The notes beneath the pieces were generated by a model. That model was not told the origin of the DNA, did no database searches, and saw only the letters and a program-made list of their open reading frames with translations. Both the position numbers and the translations under genes were made by a program. This document shows, piece after piece, positions 10,520-19,650 of a stretch of 64,000 bases of DNA (position 1 is the first letter of the stretch; the number at the start of each line of letters is the position of its first letter). Location of the stretch: NCBI GenBank assembly GCA_050246635.1, contig JBFWVR010000010.1, positions 62,001 through 126,000 on the forward strand, given 5' to 3'. Source of the DNA: JBFWVR01 sp050246635. Lineage in GTDB: Bacteria; Acidobacteriota; Vicinamibacteria; Vicinamibacterales; UBA2999.

Positions 10520-11905
10520 CTAAACGCCCGGCACGAGTTTGCCGGGATTCATCAGGTTGCCTGGATCGAGCGCGCGTTTGATGTCGCGCATCACGGCGAC
10601 GGCGTCCCCATGTTCCTGCTCGACGTACCCGAGCTTGCCGATGCCGACGCCGTGTTCGCCGGTGCAGGTGCCGCCGTAGCGCAGTGCCCGCTCCACGAGC
10701 CGAGCATTGAGCGCCTTCACCCGCTTCAGCTCCTCCTGGTCGTCCGGCGGCAGCATGATGATCAGGTGGAAGTTGCCGTCGCCGGCGTGTCCCACGAGCG
10801 GGCCTTCGATGCCGGACGCCTTCAGGTCCTCCTGCGTCTCGACGATGCAGTCGGCGAGCTGGGAGATGGGGACACAGACATCGGTGGTCCAGGGCAGGGC
10901 GCCGGGACGCGACGCGACCGTGGCATACATCGCGTTGTGGCGGGCTTCCCACAGCTTCGCGCGCTCCTCGGGCGACGCGGCGACGCGGAAGTCGCGCGCG
11001 CCGTGCTCGCTGGCGATCTCACGCACCGCCTGGGCCTGCTCGTCCACCGCCGACTGGCTCAGGCCGTGGAACTCGAAGAACAGCGTCGGCGCAATCGGGT
11101 AGTCGGTCTTCGAGTGCACGTTGATGATCCGCAGTTGCGCCTCGTCGATGATCTCGATCCGCGCGACGGGAATCCCCAGCTGGATCGTCTGGATCACGGT
11201 GTCGGCGGCGCCGCGCATCGACTCGAACGGGCACACGGCCGTCAGGACGGCCTCCGGGCGGCCGTGGAGGCGCAGGGTGAGCTCGGTGATCACGCCAAGC
11301 GTGCCCTCCGATCCGACAAAGAGGCGCGTCAGGTCGTACCCGGAGGACGACTTGCGCGCACGGCCGCCGGTGTGAATCACCCGCCCGTCGGCCAGGACCA
11401 CCGTCAATCCCATCACCGCGTCCCGCATCGTCCCGTAACGGACCGCGGTCGTGCCTGACGCGCGGGTCGCCGCCATGCCGCCGAGCGTCGCGTCGGCGCC
11501 GGGGTCGACCGTGAACATCAGGCCCGTGTTCTTCAACTTGTCGTTCAGCTTCCGGTGCGTGAGCCCGGCCTCGACCGTGACGTCCATGTCCTCGGGGGAC
11601 ACGCGCAGCACCCGGGTCATGCGCGTCAGGTCGATCGACACGCCGCCTCGGAGCGCGTGGACGTGCCCCTCGAGCGAGCTGCCGGCGCCAAACGGGATCA
11701 CCGGGACCCGGTGCCGCGCGCAGGCGGAGACGATGGCGGAGACTTCCGCGGTGGACGCCGGGAAGGCCACCGCGTCCGGCGGCGCGGGCGTCAGCCACGA
11801 CTCCCCGTGGCTGTGGTGCTCGCGCACGGCATCGGACGTGGAGAGACGGTCACCGAGGAGCGCGCGCAGCTCCTCGATCACGGACGCAACGGCCGGGGCG
11901 GACAT
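10520..11905 (-). CDS. FAD-linked oxidase (GlcD / D-lactate dehydrogenase type)
   Basis: A 461-aa flavoprotein of the vanillyl-alcohol oxidase/PCMH superfamily that oxidises 2-hydroxy acids such as D-lactate or glycolate. The FAD-binding domain (about residues 35-215) contains PVIPFGAGSSLEGH and VDPGADATLGGMAATRASGT. The C-terminal cap ends with GGTCTGEHGVGIGKLGY and ALDPGNLMNPGKL, both hallmarks of the GlcD/DLD family. The start was placed at ATG 11905 (MSAPAVASVIEEL), because the longer in-frame start at 11968 would nearly abut the divergent gene at 11977 and adds a tail not typical of the family. No glcE/glcF partner is adjacent, so a single-subunit D-lactate dehydrogenase is slightly favoured. 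It is divergent from the DUF2461 gene with a 71-bp gap. Confidence 0.88.
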   Translation of the reverse strand: MSAPAVASVIEELRALLGDRLSTSDAVREHHSHGESWLTPAPPDAVAFPASTAEVSAIVSACARHRVPVIPFGAGSSLEGHVHALRGGVSIDLTRMTRVLRVSPEDMDVTVEAGLTHRKLNDKLKNTGLMFTVDPGADATLGGMAATRASGTTAVRYGTMRDAVMGLTVVLADGRVIHTGGRARKSSSGYDLTRLFVGSEGTLGVITELTLRLHGRPEAVLTAVCPFESMRGAADTVIQTIQLGIPVARIEIIDEAQLRIINVHSKTDYPIAPTLFFEFHGLSQSAVDEQAQAVREIASEHGARDFRVAASPEERAKLWEARHNAMYATVASRPGALPWTTDVCVPISQLADCIVETQEDLKASGIEGPLVGHAGDGNFHLIIMLPPDDQEELKRVKALNARLVERALRYGGTCTGEHGVGIGKLGYVEQEHGDAVAVMRDIKRALDPGNLMNPGKLVPGV

Positions 11906-11976
11906 GCGCGCAGTATGCCACGCGACATGGCGACCGGGTAAGCTGTCCAGAGGCACCCCCGACGCCACGAGGCCCC

Positions 11977-12669
11977 ATGTCCGACCTGTTCACGCCGAAG
12001 ACCCTGTCCTTCCTGCGCGCGCTCAAGAAGAACAACGACCGGGCCTGGTTCCACGCCCGCCGCGACGAGTACGAGGCGCACGTGCGCGCCCCGATGACCC
12101 GCCTGGTCGAACGCCTCGCCAACGACTTCCCGTCGTTCGCGCCGGAGCTGCAGGCCGACCCGAAAATCTCGATGTTCCTGCCGTGGCGTGACACCCGGTT
12201 CTCGGAGGACAAGTCGCCGCTCAAGACGAACGTCGCGGCGGTGTTCCCCACCCGCGCCCTGGGACGCATGCGCGGGGCGGGCCTGTACCTCGAGGTGGCA
12301 CCGCAGTGGGTCTGGATGGGTGGTGGGCTCTACGCGCCGGACACGGCGCAACTGCATGCCGTGCGCGAGCATGTCGCGGCGCACCACCGTGAGCTCCACA
12401 AGATCGTGACCTCGGCGGCATTCCGCAGGTTGGGAGGCCTGAAGGGAGACACCCTGACGCGCGTGCCGCGCGGCTTCCCGAAGGACCATCCGGCCGCGGA
12501 CTACCTGCGTCACAAGCAGTTCCTTGGCTTCCGCGAGGAGGCGGCGACCTTCGCGACGCGGCCGGATTTCTACAAGCAGCTCGTCGCGACGTTCAAGACG
12601 CTGGCACCGCTGTGCCGGTTCGTCAACGAACCGATCCTCGCGCTGGCGCGCTCGGATTTCAGATTGTAG
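11977..12669 (+). CDS. DUF2461 (TIGR02453) family protein
   Basis: A 230-aa soluble protein matching the DUF2461 family throughout: LFTPKTLSFLRALKKNNDRAWF at the N-terminus, then PKISMFLPWRDTRFSEDKSPLKTN and the conserved GGGLYAPD-type motif near residue 113. The family is widespread in bacteria and fungi and its biochemical role is unsettled. ATG 11977 follows directly on the divergent promoter region shared with the FAD oxidase. The last residues (DFRL) and the TAG stop are encoded inside a GATTGTA/GATTGAA repeat array, so the natural C-terminus may have been trimmed or replaced by the repeat. Confidence 0.85.
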   Translation: MSDLFTPKTLSFLRALKKNNDRAWFHARRDEYEAHVRAPMTRLVERLANDFPSFAPELQADPKISMFLPWRDTRFSEDKSPLKTNVAAVFPTRALGRMRGAGLYLEVAPQWVWMGGGLYAPDTAQLHAVREHVAAHHRELHKIVTSAAFRRLGGLKGDTLTRVPRGFPKDHPAADYLRHKQFLGFREEAATFATRPDFYKQLVATFKTLAPLCRFVNEPILALARSDFRL

Positions 12670-12885
12670 ATTGAAGATTGAAGATTGAAGAGCCAGCCAC
12701 GAAGGACACGAAGATCACGAAGGCACGAGTCCGTGCGTTCCTGCGCGGCCTTTAGTATTCTTCGTGTTCTTCGTGAGCTTCGCCCCTCGACGCTGCTCGG
12801 GGCGACCTGAGCGAAGTCGAAGGTCGTGGCTACGCTCTTGTCAATCGCTCACTCTGCAATCGTCAATCTGCAATCTTCATGATCC
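12659..12885. repeat. Repeat block between convergent genes, with one copy of the dispersed 50-60-bp element
   Basis: GATTGTA/GATTGAA heptamers occupy 12662-12690, then CACGAAGGA/CACGAAGAT nonamers (12696-12725). An inverted CTTCGTGTTCTTCGTGAGC stretch starts near 12757. A dispersed element follows at about 12779-12830 (CCCTCGACGCTGCTCGGGGC and GACCTGAGCGAAGTCGAAGG). The block ends with inverted heptamers (TCTGCAATCGTCAATCTGC) at about 12853-12876. Both flanking genes end inside the heptamer arrays. Confidence 0.75.
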
Positions 12886-14140
12886 GCCAGATCGTGCCGC
12901 GCTGCGAGTCGCTCACGTAGAGCGATCCGTCGGGACCCTGCGCGAGGCCGGTCGGGCGGTGCTCGGCGTTACGCGGGTCCTTCGTCGCGGCGAAGCCTTC
13001 CGCGAAGACCTCGGGTTTGCCCGACGGCGTGTTGCCCTTGAACGGCACGAACATCACGTTGTAGCCGGCCTGCGGCTCGGGCGCACGATTCCAGGACCCG
13101 TGGAACGCCACGAACGCGCCGCCCTGGTACTTCGCGGGGAACTGATCCCCGGTGTAGAACACCAGGTCGTTCGGCCCGATGTGCGCCGGGAACACCGCGA
13201 TCGGCTGGCCGACCTTGTCGCAGCCGTTCACCGCGCTGCCGTCACCGCCGTACTCCGGGTTCAGCACCTTGCGGTCGTTCTTCAGGTCGTAGAAGCACTT
13301 CGGCCAGCCGTAGTCGGTGCCGTCACTGAGGCGGAACATCTCCTCTGCCGGGCGCTCGGCGTTGTCCACCGAGGTGAACTTGTCGGGCCAGAGCGTGTCG
13401 AGCGCGTCACGGCCGTGCTGCACGACATAGATGCGGCCATCGGCCGGGTTCTGCGCGATGGCCACCACGTTGCGGAGCCCCGTCGCGAAGCGGTAGCCGT
13501 CCTTCACCTGGTCCTGGTTCGGCTTGTCGGCGCTGAAGCGCCAGATGCCACCGTGGCGCTCGAGCAGCGGGCACGGGTCCTGCCCCGGCACACCCGGACG
13601 GCGGTCCGGCGACTGGCAGGCATTCGAGGGCGCCCCGATATTCACGTACATGTTTCCCGCATCGTCGAAGGCGAAGGACTTGGACGCGTGCTGGCGCTGC
13701 TCCGGGAAGCCGGTCGCGATGATCTCCAGGTCGCTCGTGGGCAGGAGCTGGCCGGCGGTCATCTTGTAGCGGCCGACCTGCGAATCGGACGACAGGTACA
13801 GGTAGTCGCCGCGCCACCGGATCTCGGTGCCGTCGAGCGTGGCCATCTGCTGCCGCTCGTCGGCGCGGCCGTCGCCGTCCGTGTCGCGGAGCGCCACGAT
13901 GCCACCGGGCGTGCCGGCGCGGCTGCGGTTCACCATGACGTGGATGTCGCCGTTCGGCGCCACGGCCAGGTGCCGCGCCGGGCCGAGGTTGTCCGCCACG
14001 ACCAGCGCGCAGAAGCCGGAGGGCAGCTTCAGCCCGCCGTTGTCGGGATCACACGTCACCCGCGCGCCACGCTGTGCCGAGACGCCCAGCGTCGCCACAC
14101 CCACCGCCCCAACCAGGGCCACCACGAGCCGCTTCCGCAT
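12863..14140 (-). CDS. Periplasmic PQQ-dependent sugar dehydrogenase (sorbosone/glucose dehydrogenase-like)
   Basis: A 425-aa secreted beta-propeller of the soluble glucose/sorbosone dehydrogenase family. Residues 1-22 are a signal peptide (MRKRLVVALVGAVGV...SAQ). Propeller motifs include PARHLAVAPNGDIHVMVN, LRDTDGDGRADE, ATGLRNVVAIAQNPADGRIY, and near the C-terminus HGSWNRAPEPQAGYNVMFVP and PTGLAQGPDGSLYVSD. Enzymes of this type oxidise aldoses using PQQ and Ca2+, and pass electrons to the respiratory chain or a cytochrome. No pqq biosynthesis genes are visible here. The last codons (KIAD) and the TGA are the repeat sequence GATTGCAGATTGA itself, so translation ends within an intergenic repeat array. 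Confidence 0.85.
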   Translation of the reverse strand: MRKRLVVALVGAVGVATLGVSAQRGARVTCDPDNGGLKLPSGFCALVVADNLGPARHLAVAPNGDIHVMVNRSRAGTPGGIVALRDTDGDGRADERQQMATLDGTEIRWRGDYLYLSSDSQVGRYKMTAGQLLPTSDLEIIATGFPEQRQHASKSFAFDDAGNMYVNIGAPSNACQSPDRRPGVPGQDPCPLLERHGGIWRFSADKPNQDQVKDGYRFATGLRNVVAIAQNPADGRIYVVQHGRDALDTLWPDKFTSVDNAERPAEEMFRLSDGTDYGWPKCFYDLKNDRKVLNPEYGGDGSAVNGCDKVGQPIAVFPAHIGPNDLVFYTGDQFPAKYQGGAFVAFHGSWNRAPEPQAGYNVMFVPFKGNTPSGKPEVFAEGFAATKDPRNAEHRPTGLAQGPDGSLYVSDSQRGTIWRIMKIAD

Positions 14141-14288
14141 CGGATCTCCTCGTTCTGTAACTGTGCGTGCTGTTCCGCCGGTTCCAGGAAACGGGGTCAG
14201 CGCCCTTTCCCTGCATACGACGGGACGCTCCCGGCGTTACAGAGCAGCCTATTCGATCGCGTTCAGGCGCTCAAAGTCGCCGGATCCA

Positions 14289-14327
14289 AATCACAAGATC
14301 ACGAGATCACAAGATCACGAAATCTGT
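14289..14327. repeat. GATCACNA octamer array at the 3' end of the permease gene
   Basis: Units AATCACAA, GATCACGA, GATCACAA, GATCACGA follow each other at 14290-14320. The permease gene's last residues (LVIS) and its stop are encoded by this array. Confidence 0.7.
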
Positions 14328-15585
14328 AGAGCAGGCCGCCGCCCGCCAGCGCCGCCACCCCGGCAAGGAGCTGCACGGTGCTGGCTCCGGCCAGCATGCC
14401 CAGCGTGATGACGAGCGCGAGCAGGGGGACGACCGGGCCGAGGGGGATGGTGAAGCTCGCGGGGGCGGAACGATTGGCGTGCGAGGGACGGCGCAGCTGC
14501 AGGACCGCGCCACACGCGCTCAGGTAGATCACGAGGCGGGCGACGGCGCTCACCGCCGCGAGCGTCGCAAACGAGCCTGACAGCGCGAGGGCCAGGGCGA
14601 CGGCCGCGCTGAACAGGACGGCATTGGCCGGCGTCTGGTACACGGGGTGCACCCGCGCGAACACACGGGGCAGGTCGCCGTGCTCGGCCAGCGCGAACAG
14701 CGTCCGGGACGAAGCGAGGACCTGCCCCGCGCAGTTGCCCGTCATCGAGATGGCGGCTCCGGCGCTGATGAGGAGCGCCCCGCCGGCCCCGAGGGTGAGC
14801 GCCGCGGCGTCGGCGAGGGGCGTGCGCGTCGCCGCGACGTCGGCCAGCACGCCCGTGGCAACCGTCGCCGTCAGTGTCATCACGATCGTCACCCCGACGA
14901 GGGTCATCACGAACGCGAACGGGACGTCGCGGGTCGGCCGGGCCGCCTCGCCAGCCGGGACGCTCACGACCTCGTATCCCCCGTAGGCGAAGATGAGGAG
15001 CAGCGTGGCCGTGCCCGCCTCTGCCGCCGACACCGCCGGCGGGCTCGCGAAATGCGACGGGTCGATGAACCACACGCCCGCCGCGATGAAGATCATCAGC
15101 GGGACGAGCTTGCCCCAGGTGAACAGGTTGACCACCCAGGACGCCTGGCGGATTCCCCGGATGTTGATCCAGGCCAGCGCGGTCGTGAGCGCCGTGATCA
15201 GCACGACGCGTGGCGCGCCCGCGGCCAGCGCCGGCCAGTAGAACGCGAGGGCAAGGGCCAGCCCGTTGCTCACCGAGGCCTGGCTCGTGACGCGCGTGAA
15301 CCACATCATCCAGCCCACCTGGAAGCCGGCGAAGCGGCCGAAGGCGGCCCGCGCCGGCACGAGGGGCCCGCCGGTCCGGTCGAACCGGCTGCTGGCTTCG
15401 GCGAAGCAGAGCGCGACGAGCAGCGACGCGGCGCCGACCAGCACGAATGCCACCGGCCCCCAGCTGCCCACCTGCCGCGCGACGTCCGACGGAATCAGGA
15501 AGATGCCGCTCCCGATGACTTGGTTGATGCCGATGGCCGTGAGGTCCCACCGGCCGAGGGCGCGCCGCAACGCGGGCTGGGCCAT
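14299..15585 (-). CDS. APC-family amino acid permease
   Basis: A 428-aa integral membrane protein with about 12 hydrophobic helices, of the amino acid/polyamine/organocation superfamily. It opens with the family signature LTAIGINQVIGSGIFLIPSDVA (helix 1, with the unwound G-S-G-I-F substrate loop). FAEASSRFDRTGGPLVPARAAFG follows at the helix 2-3 junction. It probably imports an amino acid by proton symport or exchange; the substrate cannot be read from sequence. ATG 15585 lies 28 bp from the stop of the hybrid kinase (15614), which is transcribed in the same direction. The C-terminal five residues and the stop codon come from the GATCACNA repeat array. Confidence 0.87.
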   Translation of the reverse strand: MAQPALRRALGRWDLTAIGINQVIGSGIFLIPSDVARQVGSWGPVAFVLVGAASLLVALCFAEASSRFDRTGGPLVPARAAFGRFAGFQVGWMMWFTRVTSQASVSNGLALALAFYWPALAAGAPRVVLITALTTALAWINIRGIRQASWVVNLFTWGKLVPLMIFIAAGVWFIDPSHFASPPAVSAAEAGTATLLLIFAYGGYEVVSVPAGEAARPTRDVPFAFVMTLVGVTIVMTLTATVATGVLADVAATRTPLADAAALTLGAGGALLISAGAAISMTGNCAGQVLASSRTLFALAEHGDLPRVFARVHPVYQTPANAVLFSAAVALALALSGSFATLAAVSAVARLVIYLSACGAVLQLRRPSHANRSAPASFTIPLGPVVPLLALVITLGMLAGASTVQLLAGVAALAGGGLLYRFRDLVIS

Positions 15586-15613
15586 GGCGCGGGATTGTAG
15601 CTGCGACCGGTGC

Positions 15614-18538
15614 CTATCCGCGACGGCTTCGCAGGACTTCGTTGACGCGTGCGCTCAGCGTCTCCGGCGTGAACGGCTTCAGGATCAGGTTGGCGGCATC
15701 CGGCCCGTTCGGATCGAGGCCCGCGCCGGCGCGCTCGGGATGACCCGAGATGAAGAGCACGGCCATGTCCGGCCGGATGGGCCGGACGGCCTGGGCCAGG
15801 TCCGCGCCGTTCATCTGCGGCATGACGACGTCGGTCACCAGCAGGTCGATGTCGGCGCCGTACTGCCGGCAGATCTCGAGGGCCTCGCCGCCATGGCGCG
15901 CCTCGAGCACGGTGTAGCCACGCCGTCGCAGCTCCGCGGTCATCAGGCGCCGCACGGCGCGATCGTCCTCGGCGAAGAGCACGACGCCAGAGGCTTTCGG
16001 CGGCGCAATCGACGCCGGCGCGGTGGCTGGGGCCGGCGGGGTCGCCTCGATGGGCTCGTCGACCCGGGGGAAGTACATGCGGAAGATGCTGCCGCGGCCC
16101 GGGCGGCTCTCGACGCGGACGTGCCCCCCCGCCTGCCGGACGATGCCCTGGACCATCGACAGCCCGAGCCCCGTGCCCTGACCGCGTTCCTTCGTCGTGA
16201 AGAACGGCTCGAACAGGCGCTGCTGCACATCGTCCGACATGCCGTGTCCGGTGTCGGCGACGAGCAGCATCACGTGGGGCCCGGGAATCGCGTCGAGGTC
16301 GTCCGAACCGATGTCCACGTTGGCCGTCTCGATGCGCAGGAACCCGCCTTCGGGCATCGCGTCACGTGCGTTGACCGCGAGGTTCATCACCACCTGGCCG
16401 ATCTGCGCGGTGTCGGCACGAATCAGCCCCAGGTCCGGGGCCAGCGTCACCCGCAGCTCGATCTCGGCGCCGAGCAGCCGCCGCAGGAGGTCCTGCATGT
16501 TGCGCACGGCGACGTTGAGGTCGATGCTCTGCGGGCTCGTCGTGTGCCGGCGGCTGAAGGCGAGGAGCTGCTGCGTCAGGCCTTCGGCCCGCTCGGCGGC
16601 GCGGCGGATCTCGGACGCCGGCTGGTGCAGCTCCGACTGGGGATCCACCTGCTCCAGCAGCTCGTCGCTGTAGCCGAGCAGCACGGTGATCAGGTTGTTG
16701 AAGTCGTGGGCGATGCCGGTGGCGAGCCGGCCGACCGCCTCCATCTTCTGGGCCTGGCGCAGCTGCGCCTCGAGCTGCTCGCGCTCCGCCAGGTTGCGCG
16801 CCACGACGGAGACGCCCGACACCTGGCCATCCGCGGCCTGCACGCGGGCGTGCACCTCGACCGGCAGCCGGGTGTTGGTGCGGTTGACGATCTCCGCGCG
16901 GAAGGCATGGGCCGGCGCGTCCACGCCTTCCCGGATCAGCCGTTCGATCTGCTCGAGGTACTCGGTCGAGAACGCCCATCCCGGGTCGAGCGTCCGGAGC
17001 TCCTCCCGCGTGTAACCCGTCGCCTGCTCACCGGCCCTGTTCATCGTGAGCACGCGGCCGCGCCGATCGTGCATGACCATGATGTCGGAGGTGCGCTCGA
17101 ACAGGTCGTCGAAGCGCGCGCGCAACGTCGACTCCCGCGTCGCCTGCCGGCGGATGGCCTCCTGCTGTCCCGAGATGCGCCGCCACGCGAACCCGAGGCC
17201 CGCGAGCGCCATGAGGCCGAGCGCCAGGCCCACGGCACCGAACCAGCCGCCCCTCGCGGCCAGCGGCCGCTCGAGGACGTCCAGATCCGACGCGTCGCGC
17301 ATCATCAGGCGGAACGCCCGTGGGCGCCGGTCGGCGTCCACCACCGTCGACGCGATGCCCGCCACGCGCACCCGGTCCCCGGGGAAGAGCGTCCCGGCGA
17401 GATCGCCGGCCCGAGCCAGCAGCACATGGGCGTTGAAGACCACCTCGCCCTGCGCGAGCACCAGCGTGAGCTCCTCGGTGCCCGTCTCGAGCCCGCGGAA
17501 CTCTGCCTCGACCGACACGAGGTCGGCGTCGTGCCGGCCCTCGGCCAGCTCCGGCGCCGTGACCGCGATGGGGTCGGGTGGCGTCCCGGTGCCGATGCGG
17601 CGGTAGACCGCGTCCGCCACGTATGGCGCGAGCTCGTCGACGGCCGGGAACCCCACGACCTCCACGACATCGCCTGGCGACACGGGATCGACGCCGTCGG
17701 TCTCGACGTAGACAGGGCCCGACTCGTCCCGGACGTACAGGGAGCGTCCCGGGCGCTGCCGCAGCACGACCCCCGCGAGCTTCACGCGCCTGACGCGATC
17801 GGGTTGGGACGCGGCGGGTGGCAGGTCACGGACACGCAGGACCCGCAGGGCGAACGGATCGACCGCGGCGGGCTCCGTCACCGTGACGAGCCGCGCGTCG
17901 GGCACCAGCAGCTCGCGATCCCGCAACCCGAGCGCCTGGGTGGCCCGCGGGGCGAGCACCCCTGCGACCGTCACGACGGCATCCACGCCCAGGGCGTCGG
18001 CGGCCACGCTGCGCGGCACGACGGTATCGACGAGCCCGGCCGCCGTGGCGAGGGCGATGACGGCGGACGCCGTGCCGAGGCTCGACCGTCGCACCACCCC
18101 CTGCACGCGCAGCAGGCGGCCGTCGAGCGCGCCGCCACGGGCGGCCTCCGGGACGAAGGCGTGCTGCGCCGGCAGGCGGTCGGGGGCCACCACGCGGATG
18201 GCCGAGACGAGGAGCGTCGGGCCCCGTTCCGACACCGCAGGGCGCCCGCTCAGGACCACACGCGTGCCGGGGGTGAGCGCGGGGTTCCGCGCCACGAATC
18301 GCACCGCCATCCCGCCGGATTCGTCCTGCACGAACGCCAGCAGGCCGGCGGTCCCGACGAACGTCACGGTGCCTTCGATGGTCGAGTCCCGATCCGCCGG
18401 GGCGGCTGACGCGAGATTCCGGACGTCGGCGATTGGCGACGCTTGCCGGGCCTCGGCGGGCACGGCCAGCAGGCTCAGGGCGAGCAGGAGACCGGCGACG
18501 CGGACCGGGGGAAGGTCACGACGCATGAAGGCGCTCAT
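15614..18538 (-). CDS. Hybrid sensor histidine kinase with periplasmic OB-like domains, PAS and receiver
   Basis: 974 aa from ATG 18538 (18526 is also possible). A signal peptide (PPVRVAGLLLALSLLAVPAEA) is followed by about 400 periplasmic residues made of repeated OB-fold-like units. Examples are DSTIEGTVTFVGTAGLLAFV, EVVFNAHVLLARAGDLAGTL and GSPGDVVEVVGFPAVDE-type segments. One transmembrane helix lies at about 430-452, then a PAS domain (about 469-590, TSDIMVMHDRRGRVLTMN). HisKA has its phospho-histidine near 611 (GIAHDFNNLI). HATPase_c follows (NLAVNARDAMPEGG, GQGTGLGLSMVQGIV), then a C-terminal receiver whose acceptor aspartate is near 902 (LLVTDVVMPQMNG). The HDFNN type of H-box is typical of kinases that phosphorylate an attached receiver. 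No DNA-binding output is present, so it must relay to an unlinked regulator. The ligand is unknown. Confidence 0.88.
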   Translation of the reverse strand: MSAFMRRDLPPVRVAGLLLALSLLAVPAEARQASPIADVRNLASAAPADRDSTIEGTVTFVGTAGLLAFVQDESGGMAVRFVARNPALTPGTRVVLSGRPAVSERGPTLLVSAIRVVAPDRLPAQHAFVPEAARGGALDGRLLRVQGVVRRSSLGTASAVIALATAAGLVDTVVPRSVAADALGVDAVVTVAGVLAPRATQALGLRDRELLVPDARLVTVTEPAAVDPFALRVLRVRDLPPAASQPDRVRRVKLAGVVLRQRPGRSLYVRDESGPVYVETDGVDPVSPGDVVEVVGFPAVDELAPYVADAVYRRIGTGTPPDPIAVTAPELAEGRHDADLVSVEAEFRGLETGTEELTLVLAQGEVVFNAHVLLARAGDLAGTLFPGDRVRVAGIASTVVDADRRPRAFRLMMRDASDLDVLERPLAARGGWFGAVGLALGLMALAGLGFAWRRISGQQEAIRRQATRESTLRARFDDLFERTSDIMVMHDRRGRVLTMNRAGEQATGYTREELRTLDPGWAFSTEYLEQIERLIREGVDAPAHAFRAEIVNRTNTRLPVEVHARVQAADGQVSGVSVVARNLAEREQLEAQLRQAQKMEAVGRLATGIAHDFNNLITVLLGYSDELLEQVDPQSELHQPASEIRRAAERAEGLTQQLLAFSRRHTTSPQSIDLNVAVRNMQDLLRRLLGAEIELRVTLAPDLGLIRADTAQIGQVVMNLAVNARDAMPEGGFLRIETANVDIGSDDLDAIPGPHVMLLVADTGHGMSDDVQQRLFEPFFTTKERGQGTGLGLSMVQGIVRQAGGHVRVESRPGRGSIFRMYFPRVDEPIEATPPAPATAPASIAPPKASGVVLFAEDDRAVRRLMTAELRRRGYTVLEARHGGEALEICRQYGADIDLLVTDVVMPQMNGADLAQAVRPIRPDMAVLFISGHPERAGAGLDPNGPDAANLILKPFTPETLSARVNEVLRSRRG

Positions 18539-18642
18539 CAGGACACGGCCCACGACGCAACGGGGCCGGCAGGAGTTGTACCACGGGAGGGGACGCACCC
18601 CCTACCCGGTCCGGCCATCGACACGCGACGGCGGGAGCGGCA

Positions 18643-19464
18643 TCAGCGACCGAGCCAGGCGGAATACAGGTCGGGGCGGCGGTGGCGAAGGAAGAGCTGG
18701 CGCGCGTGGGAGGCGGCGGCTGCCGCCGGATCGACGTCGGCGAGGAGGAGCTCGTCGTGGCCGCGTGCCGCACGGGCGATGACACGGCCGTCTGGCGCGC
18801 AGACGAACGACTCGCCGGCGAACTCGAGCGCGTCCTCGCGGCCGACGCGATTCACGAGCGCCACGTAGTAGCCGTTCTGGAAGGCGGCCACCTGCATCTC
18901 GCCCTCGTAGAGCCCGGGCGCCCATTCGTCCGTGACCCCCGCCTGCGGCACCACCACGAGATCCGCGCCACCCAGGGCCAGCGCCCGCATGTACTCCGGG
19001 AAGTGCCGGTCGTAGCAGATTGCCACGCCGATGGCGCCGGCCGCGGTGCGATACACCGGCGCACCGGAGTCACCGGGGGCGTAGTACCCCTGCTCGTGGA
19101 AGCAGGGGTAGTCGGTGATGTGCGCCATCCGTGTCGCGCCGAGCACGGTGCCGTCGGCATCGATCACCGGCGACGTGTCATACGCGCGGTCGCCGTCGCG
19201 TTCGAACAGGTTGATGATGACGACGAGGCCCAGGGCCTTCGCCTGGCGCCGGAAGGCCTCGACCGTCGGCCCGTCGAGCGGCTCGGCCAGGTCCAGCACG
19301 CCGGGCCCGGCGGGCCGCTGGGGATGGAACCGCTCGAACGCCAGCTCGGCGAACGCCGCCACCTGCGCCCCTCGACGCGCCGCCGCCTCGAGCGCCACCA
19401 GCCCCCGGGCAATGTTCTCGCCCTTCTCGGGCCCGGCCTGCTGCTGAATGAGGGCTATGCGCAT
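18643..19464 (-). CDS. Carbon-nitrogen hydrolase (nitrilase superfamily) with the catalytic lysine replaced
   Basis: A 273-aa protein with the nitrilase/amidase fold, closest in motif order to N-carbamoylputrescine amidase. The general-base glutamate is E40 (AAFAELAFERF) and the nucleophile is C150 (GVAICYDRHFPEYMR). The motif normally reading Y-R-K-M-H-I-P-D reads TRMAHITDYPCF here, so the third triad residue, lysine, appears to be methionine (M113). The rest of the region, including YYAPGD, VVVPQAG and AFQNGYYVALVNRVG, is well conserved, which suggests an intact but chemically altered subfamily rather than a decaying gene. ATG 19464 starts at MRIALIQQQ, the canonical N-terminus. Substrate unknown; an amide or carbamoyl compound is expected if it is active. 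Confidence 0.87.
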   Translation of the reverse strand: MRIALIQQQAGPEKGENIARGLVALEAAARRGAQVAAFAELAFERFHPQRPAGPGVLDLAEPLDGPTVEAFRRQAKALGLVVIINLFERDGDRAYDTSPVIDADGTVLGATRMAHITDYPCFHEQGYYAPGDSGAPVYRTAAGAIGVAICYDRHFPEYMRALALGGADLVVVPQAGVTDEWAPGLYEGEMQVAAFQNGYYVALVNRVGREDALEFAGESFVCAPDGRVIARAARGHDELLLADVDPAAAAASHARQLFLRHRRPDLYSAWLGR

Positions 19465-19484
19465 GAGATGACCAGATCAGCCAT

Positions 19485-19645
19485 GGAGGCACATGCGGGC
19501 ACGGAGGCACGGAGACGCGGAGGCACGGAGATCAACCGGGTAGATCACCAGATAGATTGCCACATCAGAAGATCCCAGATCAGATCACCAGATCACCAGA
19601 TCACCAGATCACCAGATCACGAGATCACGAGATCACCAGATAATG
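19485..19645. repeat. Repeat block: CACGGAGNN nonamers followed by a GATCACNA octamer array
   Basis: GGCACGGAGGCACGGAGACGCGGAGGCACGG-type 9-bp units lie at about 19499-19530. GATCACCA units, later GATCACGA, then run almost without interruption from about 19574 to 19638. The array ends only 6 bp before the ribosome-binding region of the next gene. Confidence 0.8.
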
Positions 19646-19650
19646 AGGAT

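Noticed and set aside
18682..19650. A longer rightward coding region in front of the small membrane protein
   Set aside because: The frame runs antisense through the nitrilase gene and a repeat array. The ATG at 19651 with its own ribosome-binding site starts a clean membrane protein.
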